From the NCBI RefSeq assembly GCF_023283985.1, contig NZ_JAKIKU010000005.1, positions 1-64,000 on the forward strand: 64,000 nucleotides of DNA. Reading direction: 5' to 3'. This DNA comes from Shewanella electrodiphila (lineage in GTDB: Bacteria; Pseudomonadota; Gammaproteobacteria; Enterobacterales; Shewanellaceae). The stretch's first letter is position 1. Every line of letters starts with the position of its first letter. Positions 1 to 7,877 of this stretch are shown here, one piece after another. The notes under the pieces are model-generated. The model did no database searches. It saw nothing but the letters and a program-made list of their open reading frames with translations, and was not told where the DNA came from. The translations under genes and the position numbers were made by a program.

Positions 1-122
1 TTGCTTGGTGACAATAGCATTGTGGTACCACCTGATCCCATCCCGAACTCAGTAGTGAAACGCAATCGCGCCGATGATAGTGTGGGGTCTCCCCATGTGA
101 AAGTAGGTCATCGCCAAGCGCC
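1..122 (+). rRNA. rrf: 5S ribosomal RNA
   Basis: A full-length bacterial 5S rRNA occupies the left edge. The 5' end (TGCTTGGTGAC) and the 3' end (GTCATCGCCAAGCGCC) are complementary and form helix I. The internal CCCGAACTCAGTAGTGAAACG segment is the conserved loop and helix region of 5S RNA. It should be the last gene of an rRNA operon whose 16S and 23S genes lie to the left of the window. An intrinsic terminator follows directly. The exact 5' base could be position 1 or 2, and the 3' end is good to about 2 bases. Confidence 0.97.
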
Positions 123-132
123 TAATACTGAT

Positions 133-166
133 AAAGCCCTAACACAATGTGTTAGGGCTTTTTCTT
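133..166 (+). terminator. rRNA operon terminator
   Basis: A perfect 13-bp stem (AAAGCCCTAACAC pairing with GTGTTAGGGCTTT) with a 3-base loop runs into a T-rich stretch 11 bases after the 5S gene. This is a strong factor-independent terminator for the rRNA operon. Confidence 0.93.
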
Positions 167-207
167 TGCCTAAAAAAGTTCAACCGCGGGTTTAGACACA
201 TCAACAG

Positions 208-261
208 TTGATAGTGTGAGCTATATGCCCATGTAACAGTAGATAATCGCCAAGCGCCCCA
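208..261 (+). pseudogene. Decayed 3' part of a 5S rRNA gene (copy 1)
   Basis: The segment reads GATAGTGTG, then CCCATGT, then AGTAGATAATCGCCAAGCGCC, matching in order the last 50 or so bases of the intact 5S gene at 1-122 with scattered changes. The 5' two thirds of the gene is missing, so it cannot give a functional 5S RNA. It is followed by its own terminator-like hairpin at 298-327. It is most simply the remnant of a tandem 5S duplication at the end of the rRNA operon. Confidence 0.75.
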
Positions 262-297
262 TATCTTTAAAATTAGTGCCTCTTATTTGAGAGCAGA

Positions 298-327
298 TAG
301 CCCGTTACTCACGTAACGGGCTTTTTT
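298..327 (+). terminator. Second terminator behind a 5S remnant
   Basis: AGCCCGTTAC pairs with GTAACGGGCT around a short loop and is followed by a run of six T. It sits behind the first decayed 5S tail just as the terminator at 133 sits behind the intact gene, so the duplicated unit probably included gene end plus terminator. Confidence 0.85.
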
Positions 328-369
328 GTGTCCGGAATTTGAGTGAACTATCTGGCCGCTTATGGAAGC

Positions 370-440
370 AGATAGTGTGGTCGATATGCCCATGTGCCCT
401 TACAAGGATAGTAAAAAATAGGTCATTGCCAAGCGCTTAA
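370..440 (+). pseudogene. Decayed 3' part of a 5S rRNA gene (copy 2)
   Basis: AGATAGTGTGG, CCCATGTG and ATAGGTCATTGCCAAGCGCTTA again follow the order of the 5S 3' end, with about 20 extra bases inserted between the second and third blocks. It is more decayed than copy 1. The bases after it (to about 482) end in AACGGTTTTTTG, which looks like the right arm and T-run of an eroded terminator. Confidence 0.65.
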
Positions 441-909
441 TTGAGAGCTGACAGCTAATTAATGATGTAACGGTTTTTTGTCTTCAATTTTGAGTGATTC
501 AGAGCGTGTGTTGACAAAATAATGCTTCAATTAAAATCGATTGCCTACCTTGATTTGAATAAGGTTTCGTTTAATCTGTGAATTTTAAGAACTGCAAAAT
601 TAAATAGTTAATTGAATTTGATGTTTTTATTTCAATAAATAAGCGTATTGAGTCGCTTTATTCATTTACTAAAACAACAAGAAAAGATTCAAGTTTTATA
701 CTGAACGCAGATTTATAGCAAGCCCGCGATGTTACCCTTTGGTTAAGGTTGGTCGGTTGTTGTTGGGTGTTGTTTTGAAAATGTAGCATGTTATTTAATT
801 GTAAATTGATCTAGTCGGCATATACAGTATTTGATTATTCAATTTATCTATTTTGGTTATATAATCTTACATCTGGTTACTGCCTATGCGGTAGGGATAA
901 GCTTTTACA
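441..909. other. Intergenic region, no gene seen
   Basis: This AT-rich gap separates the 5S remnants from the GGDEF-EAL gene. I see no open frame with a credible start and no RNA gene. A TTGACA at 511-516 could be a -35 element but lacks a well-spaced -10. The GATAAGC-type sequence just before 910 gives only a weak ribosome binding site (AGGGA about 12 bases upstream of the ATG). Confidence 0.5.
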
Positions 910-3369
910 ATGCAAAATATGATGAATTTGATATCACAACGTTGGCAATACAACATCGATTTAACTGCTGAAGCGTTAAATACGAATATCTATATCTACT
1001 CATTGAATGAAGCTGGTGAGCTTGGATTATCATTAAGTTCTAAAAATCAACAATCGACTCCAGATCCTAAACTTCAAGCGCTTATATTCGATCATGTTAA
1101 CCAAGCTTATACTTCCCAAAAGCAGCTGCTAGTTGTCCAGTTTGTTTATGGGCAGCACGCATATTACTTCCGATTAAAAGTCATTACAGATTCTCACCAT
1201 CGTCCTATCGGTTATTTGGTTACAGAGCTTAACTCTGAAACACCAAAAGCTTCAGATGATGCATTTCTATCCTTGTGTGTCGAAAACATATCCCTTGTTT
1301 ACGCTGAAGAAACAAGTCGAGTTCTCCATGCTCCTGAGTCAATCAACCTACAAAACTTTATCAATTCTTTTCAAGAACATATTTGGGTTAAGAACTTACA
1401 AGGGCAATATGTTATATGTAATGAAAGTGTAGGCCTAGGGTGGAATAAATCACGTTCAGAGATCATAGGCAAAAACGATGAACAGTTATTTGATTCTGCA
1501 ACGGCCAAAAGTTTTAAACAAGGTGACAGCCAAGCTATATCAGCGAATGAACCCATTGTTGTAGCAGAATGCGAACGTATCGATCAGCATAATAACCGTC
1601 ATTGGTTAGAAACGATTAAAGCACCGTTAATAGATGGTTGTGATGACTTAGTCGGGGTTATTGGCATTACACGTAATATTGGTCGGCATAAAGAAGCGCA
1701 GACACAGTTGATGCTAGCTGAAAGCGTATTTGAAAATACTGTTGAAGGTGTACTGGTTACTGATAGAGACGGTAATATCACTGAAGTTAATGCCGCTTTC
1801 AGTAAAATAACTGGCTTTAGTCGAGAGGAGGCCATTGGTCAAAATCCACGGATTTTGAACTCAGGAAAACATGATGATTTATTCTTTGCACAAATGTGGA
1901 ATACCTTATTAGTTAAAGGTAAATGGCATGGCGAGATTTGCAATAAACGCAAGTCAGGAGAAGTGTTCCCTCAGTCAGTGACTATTAACGCTGTATATAG
2001 TCAGAAAGATCAAATTAACTTTTTTGTTGCGGTTTTTACTGATATATCTGCGCAAAAACGAAATGAAGAAATGTTGGTCAATTTATCTTATTACGACAGC
2101 TTAACTCAACTCCCCAATAGAGTATTATTTCGTTCTAACTTGCAACAACAAGTAGAAAGGGCCTTTAAGCAACAGACGCAACTGGCGGTCGTATTTTTCG
2201 ATATTGATTTCTTTAAGCATATAAACGACAGCCTTGGTCATGATGTGGGTGATCAATTATTGGTTGAAGTAGGTAAAAGGTTATCTGAGCTTAGCTGTGA
2301 ACAATGCATTGTTGGTCGATTAAGCAGTGATGAGTTTGTTCTCTTGCTGACAGATATTACCCAAAATGAAATGGTAACGAGCCATATCAATAAGATTAAG
2401 ACCTTGATAGAGCAGCCCTTCAAGTTTGATGATAATCCTTCTATTAGAGTAACACTAAGTATGGGGGTTTCGGTCTTTCCTCATGACTCTTTAAACAGTG
2501 AGCATTTACTGCAAAACACTGATACAGCCTTGCATATGGCTAAGCAAAGTGGCCGTAATAACATCACTTTTTATGACTCAACAATGACGATGAACTCTGC
2601 TGAGCATTTCAAAATCCAAAGTGCATTACATGAAGCAATTCAAGATAACCAATTTCATTTGGTCTATCAGCCGAAATTATCATTAGTCACAGGAAAATTA
2701 GTGGGGTTAGAGTCTCTTATTCGTTGGCAGCACCCTGAGTATGGTTTAATTTCACCTGCTGAGTTTATTCCAATTGCTGAGAAAACTGGGCTAATTCATG
2801 AAATTGGATTACAAGTATTAACTATGGCTTGTAAACAAGGCGTTAATTGGCTTAACGCAGGCTATCGTTTTGGCCATTTAGCGGTGAATGTCGCGAGTTT
2901 GCAGTTTCAGCGCACAAGTTTTATCGATAATGTTGAACGAATATTATCTGAAACCGGCTTTCCGGCTGATTTACTAGAATTAGAGATGACCGAAAGCTGC
3001 ATGATGTATGAACCTGATAGAGTCATATCAGATTTAAAACGCTTAGGTAACCTTGGGATTCAATTATCCGTAGATGATTTTGGTACGGGATACTCATCAT
3101 TAAATTATCTTAAGAAGTTACCGATCAATGTACTTAAAATTGATCAGTCCTTTGTGTCAGATATTCCATTTGACAGTAATAATACTGCCATTGCTAAAGC
3201 AATAATTGTACTTGGGCATGCGCTAAAGTTAACTGTCATAGCTGAAGGGGTAGAAACAAAAGAACAGGCGGCCTTTTTACTGGAAAATGGCTGTGACCAA
3301 GCTCAAGGGTATTATTTTAGCAAACCACAGTCTGTGAAAGCTCTCACTTCGCAATTACCTTTATTATAA
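910..3369 (+). CDS. PAS-PAS-GGDEF-EAL c-di-GMP signalling protein
   Basis: This 819-residue cytoplasmic protein has no membrane segment. An N-terminal sensory region (to about 130) is followed by two PAS domains (about 145-265 and 270-385), a GGDEF domain (about 395-555) and an EAL domain (about 575-815). The diguanylate cyclase signature is degenerate: residues 472-476 read SSDEF instead of GGDEF, so synthesis of c-di-GMP is unlikely. The EAL domain keeps its catalytic set: E601 in ESL, the Asn of NVASLQFQ, the Glu of EMTES, the DDFGTGYSS loop, the Lys of LKIDQSF and the Glu of AEGVET. It is therefore most likely a c-di-GMP phosphodiesterase controlled by PAS ligands, with the GGDEF domain possibly acting as a GTP-binding regulator. 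It stands alone, probably as a single transcription unit. Confidence 0.93.
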   Translation: MQNMMNLISQRWQYNIDLTAEALNTNIYIYSLNEAGELGLSLSSKNQQSTPDPKLQALIFDHVNQAYTSQKQLLVVQFVYGQHAYYFRLKVITDSHHRPIGYLVTELNSETPKASDDAFLSLCVENISLVYAEETSRVLHAPESINLQNFINSFQEHIWVKNLQGQYVICNESVGLGWNKSRSEIIGKNDEQLFDSATAKSFKQGDSQAISANEPIVVAECERIDQHNNRHWLETIKAPLIDGCDDLVGVIGITRNIGRHKEAQTQLMLAESVFENTVEGVLVTDRDGNITEVNAAFSKITGFSREEAIGQNPRILNSGKHDDLFFAQMWNTLLVKGKWHGEICNKRKSGEVFPQSVTINAVYSQKDQINFFVAVFTDISAQKRNEEMLVNLSYYDSLTQLPNRVLFRSNLQQQVERAFKQQTQLAVVFFDIDFFKHINDSLGHDVGDQLLVEVGKRLSELSCEQCIVGRLSSDEFVLLLTDITQNEMVTSHINKIKTLIEQPFKFDDNPSIRVTLSMGVSVFPHDSLNSEHLLQNTDTALHMAKQSGRNNITFYDSTMTMNSAEHFKIQSALHEAIQDNQFHLVYQPKLSLVTGKLVGLESLIRWQHPEYGLISPAEFIPIAEKTGLIHEIGLQVLTMACKQGVNWLNAGYRFGHLAVNVASLQFQRTSFIDNVERILSETGFPADLLELEMTESCMMYEPDRVISDLKRLGNLGIQLSVDDFGTGYSSLNYLKKLPINVLKIDQSFVSDIPFDSNNTAIAKAIIVLGHALKLTVIAEGVETKEQAAFLLENGCDQAQGYYFSKPQSVKALTSQLPLL

Positions 3370-3466
3370 CGTTGTACTTAACCCTATCTTTTTAAAAGCG
3401 GTAATTTATATATTACCGCTTTTTCATGGGTAAAATTTTATTGAACTAACCTACAACAATCCTGCA

Positions 3467-3817
3467 TTAAGCGTAGGTGTCGATACCTACGCTTTCTTGT
3501 TGATCAGATTGAGAACTAATTTGGACGAGTGTTTCCAAAAATACACTGCCAATATCTTTGGCAGATAAATCCTCAGTCAATGGTTTTAGTTCATCTAATG
3601 CATTTTTTAATTCAACTTGTTGCTCTTTCGTCAGAGAACTTAGCATGTCTGAAACTTGCGTTTGTTCATCTTCTGATAATGTTGCTACAGCAGGTTCAAG
3701 ACCTGGTGGAGTTGAGCCAGGTGGTGGTGGAGGCGGGCCTTTCGGTTTGTCTGCTGCGCTTATATCGAACTGATTCGTAGAGCTTGAGATATTGAGTGAA
3801 CTCGTATTAATTTGCAT
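3467..3817 (-). CDS. Small hypothetical protein with polyproline stretch
   Basis: I do not recognise this 116-residue protein. It has a Ser/Asn-rich N terminus, a run of six prolines (about residues 28-33), and a C-terminal half predicted by eye to be helical, with many Gln, Glu and Leu. No signal peptide or membrane segment is visible. The start is supported by GAGG five bases upstream of the ATG, and this Shine-Dalgarno overlaps the end of the preceding gene (11-nt gap), so the two are co-transcribed. Both point away from the BaeSR genes and are plausible targets of that system. The acidic SEDEQ...KEQQVELKNALDEL pattern gives it the look of a soluble regulatory or chaperone-like protein, but that is only an impression. 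Confidence 0.75.
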   Translation of the reverse strand: MQINTSSLNISSSTNQFDISAADKPKGPPPPPPGSTPPGLEPAVATLSEDEQTQVSDMLSSLTKEQQVELKNALDELKPLTEDLSAKDIGSVFLETLVQISSQSDQQESVGIDTYA

Positions 3818-3828
3818 GTTAGCCTCTA

Positions 3829-4089
3829 TTATCTTTTTTGACGTTGAGGTGGCTTATGATCCTCTGGGACTGCCACAAGTTGGTCATCCATCATTTGGCA
3901 TGTCGCTGAAATTTCATCTCCTTTAGGAGTGGTGATGTTTACCACGTCATTTTCTGTTTTATCTTCACAGAGGGTATAAGCTTCTTGAGGCGGTTTTCTC
4001 TTTTGCCTTTGTTGTTCTTGAGCCAATAAAGCGCTAGAAAAACCAATGCTGGTAATGAGAACTGAGCTGATAACAAGTAATTTTTTCAT
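3829..4089 (-). CDS. Small exported protein, possible BaeSR target
   Basis: The 86-residue product starts with a clear signal peptide (MKKLLV, hydrophobic core, ALLAQ cleavage region near residue 23). The mature part has two cysteines (LCEDK and ATCQM) flanking a GD...TTPKGDEISATC motif that resembles a small periplasmic module seen in several proteobacterial exported proteins. Basic proline motifs (KRKPPQ and HKPPQRQKR) flank this core. AGGAA five bases before the ATG supports the start. The gene is divergent from baeS; two 16-bp direct repeats lie just upstream. By analogy with Spy in the E. coli Bae and Cpx envelope-stress regulons, an envelope-stress output is a reasonable guess; I see no Spy fold. 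Confidence 0.8.
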   Translation of the reverse strand: MKKLLVISSVLITSIGFSSALLAQEQQRQKRKPPQEAYTLCEDKTENDVVNITTPKGDEISATCQMMDDQLVAVPEDHKPPQRQKR

Positions 4090-4101
4090 GTAAGTTCCTA
4101 T

Positions 4102-4140
4102 TTATTGATGAATCTAGGTATTTCTTATTGATGAATCTAG
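4102..4140. promoter_or_regulatory. Direct repeat pair, candidate response-regulator operator
   Basis: The 16-mer TTATTGATGAATCTAG occurs at 4102-4117 and again, unchanged, at 4125-4140. The period is 23 bp, close to two helical turns, as expected if two regulator dimers bind the same DNA face. The pair begins 13 bases upstream of the start codon of the exported-protein gene and lies between it and the divergent baeS. Binding by the neighbouring OmpR-family regulator is an inference. Confidence 0.4.
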
Positions 4141-4350
4141 TTTTTGGGTGAGTTTTACCATACCAAGTAAATATGCAGGAAATGTGCAGAAACGAAGGAG
4201 ATTGTAATTAGCTTGTTTAACGAACTAGTGAGAACAAGCACAGATAGATATACTCAGTTAACATGTAAATTGCGATCCAATATTATCACCATGAGAATAA
4301 TGGCTTGTTCATAAATTTTATTTTTATATCTAAACCTTGGTAAAACCTGA

Positions 4351-5832
4351 ATGAAAATTTCTCAGAAGTTATTTTTAGCCTTTGTCGGCCTGACGAGTGT
4401 GGTGCTTATTGCAACCTTATCTCTTGCTCGATGGGGTTTTGATCAAGGTTTTATAAGCTATACAAACTCCTTACAACAAGAAAGGTTAGAAGAGCTCGCT
4501 GTTTCATATTCTGAGCTTTATCAACAATCAGCTTATGATTGGAACAATGTTTCGAAAAAAAAGTTTGCGCAAATTATTCGTCAGTTTACGCCATTACATG
4601 GACCGTTTGAGGGGGCTGAACGAAAAGGTCCCCCGCCAAGACCTAAACATAAGCCTCCTCGGTTTGATGGACCTCCACCGCATTTGACTGGTGAAGCTAG
4701 AGGTGATCTGCCGCCTCATTTAAGAGACTCAAATCAAACAGTGCCGCCTAAACGACGCAGGCCTGTTACTGCATTGTATTCAATTTCAGGACAGTTATTG
4801 GCCGGCGATAAGTTTGATATTCTCGGTTCAACCATTTCTGTTGACGTCACATATAATGACCAAGTCATAGCCACGCTATACACAAAGGCGGTTGTCAAAG
4901 TAAACAGTATTTCGGCAGAAGCATTTTCTAAGCAACAGCTCTGGACAAGTATTTGGATAGGTTTGTTGTGCCTGATTCTGGCCAGTTTAATTTCTTGGGT
5001 GCTAGCACGTTTGCTACTTATTCCCGTTCGTGAAGTCGTTAACGGGATTTCTCATTTATCGAAAGGAAATTATAATGAGCGCTTCAAAGTAGCTAGAGAG
5101 GATGAATTAGGGTTGTTAATGAATGATATTGATCATTTAGCCATGACCTTAGATAAAAACCGTACGGCAAAAAATAGATGGTTTGCTGATATCTCCCATG
5201 AACTTCGCACCCCACTGAGTATTCTATGTGGTGAAATTGATGCGATAAAAGCCGGCATAAGACCTTTTAATCAGCAACAACTGACTTCACTTGAGCAAGA
5301 GGTGATGCGGATTAAGCATTTAGTGGATGATTTATATCAATTATCACTATCCGATGTTGGCGGGCTTAAATATCATTTTGAACCCACCGATATTACACTA
5401 TGTATTGCAGAAACCTTGAACTCATTAGCTGATAAAGTGTCAGATAAAGGGTTATCGCTTAACTTTATTCATACAAAAACTATCACAATCAATGGCGATA
5501 AAATGCGCCTTCAACAACTTTTATACAATGTTATATTAAATTCAGTGGCTTACACCGATAGCCCTGGCAGTATAAATATTGATTTGATTGAAGAGTTAGG
5601 CTCACTATCAATATTAATCAATGACACCAAGCCCGGTGTGCCACTCGACGAGTGTGAATTGTTATTTGATGCATTACATCGACAAGACAGTTCAAGAGTC
5701 AGACGAAGTAATGGTGCAGGGTTAGGGTTAACCATTTGCCGTAATATTGTAGAAGCCCATAATGGCCACATCACTGCAAGGCCTTCGAACCTAGGCGGTC
5801 TTTGTATTGAAATTTCCTTACCCACTTTATAA
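4351..5832 (+). CDS. baeS: Envelope-stress sensor histidine kinase, BaeS-like
   Basis: This 493-residue inner-membrane sensor kinase aligns by eye with E. coli BaeS: an N-terminal transmembrane helix (about 8-28), the GFI.Y...QERLEEL start of the periplasmic domain, a second helix (about 196-220), HAMP, then the H-box FADISHELRTPLS with phospho-accepting H283, an N-box (NVILNSVAYTD) and the GAGLGL ATP lid. It should autophosphorylate and pass phosphate to the downstream regulator. The periplasmic domain carries an unusual block rich in Pro, Lys, Arg and His (about residues 91-135), longer than in E. coli BaeS (467 residues total). The same KPP/HKPP character appears in the divergently encoded exported protein. 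baeR begins 11 nt after the stop. Confidence 0.88.
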   Translation: MKISQKLFLAFVGLTSVVLIATLSLARWGFDQGFISYTNSLQQERLEELAVSYSELYQQSAYDWNNVSKKKFAQIIRQFTPLHGPFEGAERKGPPPRPKHKPPRFDGPPPHLTGEARGDLPPHLRDSNQTVPPKRRRPVTALYSISGQLLAGDKFDILGSTISVDVTYNDQVIATLYTKAVVKVNSISAEAFSKQQLWTSIWIGLLCLILASLISWVLARLLLIPVREVVNGISHLSKGNYNERFKVAREDELGLLMNDIDHLAMTLDKNRTAKNRWFADISHELRTPLSILCGEIDAIKAGIRPFNQQQLTSLEQEVMRIKHLVDDLYQLSLSDVGGLKYHFEPTDITLCIAETLNSLADKVSDKGLSLNFIHTKTITINGDKMRLQQLLYNVILNSVAYTDSPGSINIDLIEELGSLSILINDTKPGVPLDECELLFDALHRQDSSRVRRSNGAGLGLTICRNIVEAHNGHITARPSNLGGLCIEISLPTL

Positions 5833-5843
5833 GAGTCATATTA

Positions 5844-6542
5844 ATGATGAATGTAAGTCATCCAAAGATGAAAGTGTTGATTGTTGAAGATGAACCTAAA
5901 ATTGCACAGATATTAGTTGATTTCCTGACTCTGGAAGGCTTTGATACCCAGGTTTTACACGATGGACTCAACGCAGTTGAAACAATCAAGCAAGGTAACA
6001 TTGATTTCGTCATACTGGATCTCATGCTGCCATATAAAAATGGACTGACGATTTGCAAAGAAGTGCGACAATTTTCAAGTATTCCACTGCTGATGCTGAC
6101 TGCAAGAGTTGAAGAAATCGATCGTCTTATTGGTTTAGAAGTAGGGGCAGACGATTACGTATGTAAACCGTTTTCAGCAAGAGAGGTGGTCGCTAGAGTT
6201 AAAACCATTTTGCGACGAGTCGATGCAGCGCCTCAAACTAACGAAGATGAAATTGCTTATAAGCATCTGCTAATCAATATTCAACGCTTTAAGTGTAGCG
6301 TGTCTAGTATTGAGGTTGATTTAACCCCTGTTGAGTTTAGATTGCTGCATACAATGCTTAAACGCCCCGGTGTTGTTCACTCAAGAGATAGCTTGATGCA
6401 AGTCTGCTATATTGACGATCGCGTTGTCAGCTCACGCACTATAGACAGCCATATTAAAAATTTACGTTCTAAATTAACGCTAAACAATACCCAAGTAAAT
6501 TTACTTCAATCTATTTACGGAGTGGGTTATAAATTTGAATAA
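5844..6542 (+). CDS. baeR: Response regulator, BaeR-like (OmpR family)
   Basis: The 232-residue product has a receiver domain (acidic pair in VEDEP, phospho-acceptor D59 in VILDLMLP, conserved Lys in VCKPFS) and a C-terminal OmpR/PhoB winged helix (about 135-232) ending in SIYGVGYKFE. Long stretches such as EEIDRLIGLEVGADDY, REVVARVKTILRR and RTIDSHIKNLR are those of BaeR. It should be phosphorylated by the preceding kinase and activate envelope-stress genes. An alternative start at the ninth residue (MKVLIVEDEP) would give the usual receiver N terminus. A terminator follows, closing the two-gene operon. Confidence 0.9.
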   Translation: MMNVSHPKMKVLIVEDEPKIAQILVDFLTLEGFDTQVLHDGLNAVETIKQGNIDFVILDLMLPYKNGLTICKEVRQFSSIPLLMLTARVEEIDRLIGLEVGADDYVCKPFSAREVVARVKTILRRVDAAPQTNEDEIAYKHLLINIQRFKCSVSSIEVDLTPVEFRLLHTMLKRPGVVHSRDSLMQVCYIDDRVVSSRTIDSHIKNLRSKLTLNNTQVNLLQSIYGVGYKFE

Positions 6543-6572
6543 CTTTACTTTATAGGTTTTATTAGGCAGTTA

Positions 6573-6608
6573 TTAAGCCTAACAATATTCAATATTTAGG
6601 CTTTTTTT
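6573..6608 (+). terminator. Terminator after baeSR
   Basis: AAGCCTAA pairs with TTAGGCTT across a 13-base AT-rich loop and is followed by seven T. It lies about 30 bases after the baeR stop. Confidence 0.8.
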
Positions 6609-6739
6609 GTAAACTCAGTTTGTTTTCTCGCACCTAGGCTAGCTTTTGTTTAGAATAGCCATGAATTATTACTCCCCTTAGCCATCGCTATTTGGGAAAA
6701 GTTAACTGAGGCGGACTGTTTTTCTGCCTAGGAGCCTTA

Positions 6740-7609
6740 ATGCAACTGTTTGTAAAAGATTTAACCGTTATCGATTTTTCTTACTTATGTCCAATTCGTG
6801 GCATGGTAGGTGAAAGCTGGATTGTAGATGTACTACTTGATGGCGGCTTAGATGAGCAAAACATGGTTCTTGATTTTTCCAAGGTCAAAAAAACCATCAA
6901 AAATACCATTGATGATGTTGCCGATCACCGTTTACTCATTCCTACCGCTTGCGGCGAAGTTCGCTGGCAGCAAAAGGGCGATCGTGTTTGGATGGACTTT
7001 TCAAGCAAACTTGGTGATATCCATTTAGCTTGCCCATCTGAAGCATTTGCACTTATCCCAACTGAAGTAATTGACTTTGAAAGTGTTAATTCATTTTTGA
7101 TTAAAGCATTACGTGAAGCTTTACCTGATAATGTTGAAGGGATTAGCTTAACATTACGTAACGAAGTATTAGACACGCCTTACTATCACTACACTCATGG
7201 CTTACGTAAACATGATGGCAATTGTCAACGGATTGCACACGGGCATAGAAGCCCGATCACCGTATTTGAAAATGGCATTGCTGCGCCTAAATGGGACCAG
7301 TACTGGGCTGATAGATGGCAAGATATTTATTTAGGTAGCGAAGAAGATGTAGTTGATGTCGCGACGCTTGAGTTATCTAAACAAGCGGATGTTAATGACA
7401 ATAGTCATTATGGGTTTCATTACCAAGCCCCACAAGGGGATTTTCAATTAGCGATGCCAAGAGACTGTTGTGACATTATTCCTCATGACACTACGGTAGA
7501 ACTATTAGCGCAGTTCATTGCTGAAACAATGGCGCACAAAACCCCAAGTTCTGAATTCAAAGTTATTGCATTCGAAGGCATAGGTAAAGGTGCGATAGCG
7601 GTAAAATGA
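6740..7609 (+). CDS. 6-pyruvoyl-tetrahydropterin synthase family protein (double T-fold)
   Basis: This 289-residue protein resembles the QueD/PTPS family but is more than twice the usual 120 residues and appears to contain two T-fold halves. The N-terminal half has the QueD-like NMVLDFSKVKKTI and DHRLL segments, but lacks the zinc-binding HGH where it would be expected (the sequence there reads CPIRGMVGESW). The C-terminal half has the candidate zinc and active-site cluster H150/H153 and NCQRIAHGH (C162, H167, H169). The family acts on dihydroneopterin triphosphate in queuosine or pterin synthesis; the exact reaction here is unknown. AGGAG six bases before the ATG fixes the start. It stands alone with its own terminator. 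Confidence 0.75.
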   Translation: MQLFVKDLTVIDFSYLCPIRGMVGESWIVDVLLDGGLDEQNMVLDFSKVKKTIKNTIDDVADHRLLIPTACGEVRWQQKGDRVWMDFSSKLGDIHLACPSEAFALIPTEVIDFESVNSFLIKALREALPDNVEGISLTLRNEVLDTPYYHYTHGLRKHDGNCQRIAHGHRSPITVFENGIAAPKWDQYWADRWQDIYLGSEEDVVDVATLELSKQADVNDNSHYGFHYQAPQGDFQLAMPRDCCDIIPHDTTVELLAQFIAETMAHKTPSSEFKVIAFEGIGKGAIAVK

Positions 7610-7617
7610 ATGTGTGA

Positions 7618-7656
7618 GCAATGAGTGTCATATAGAGACTCATTGCCTTTTCTTTT
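7618..7656 (+). terminator. Terminator after the PTPS-family gene
   Basis: GCAATGAGT pairs with ACTCATTGC over an 11-base loop, followed by CTTTTCTTTT. Confidence 0.75.
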
Positions 7657-7877
7657 AAGCTGTTAATCTTCTGAGCAGTAACTCCTTTTTTTCCTTCTAA
7701 TTATCCATCATTTGTCTATTAGCATTCTCAACTGTCATTTTTCTATTGGCATTTATTTTTCGTTATATATCTGTACTCATTAATCCGTGTCGATACAAAT
7801 TTGAATAAATTACCACAACCCCTTAGTATTAAAAGATAATTTGAGTGTCTCTAAATTCATGGTTCTTAAGGTACATA

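Noticed and set aside
3529..3780. Rightward frames opposite the polyproline gene
   Set aside because: They mirror the leftward gene, which has a good ribosome site and sits in an operon; the mirrored Gly/Gln-rich peptides have no family likeness.
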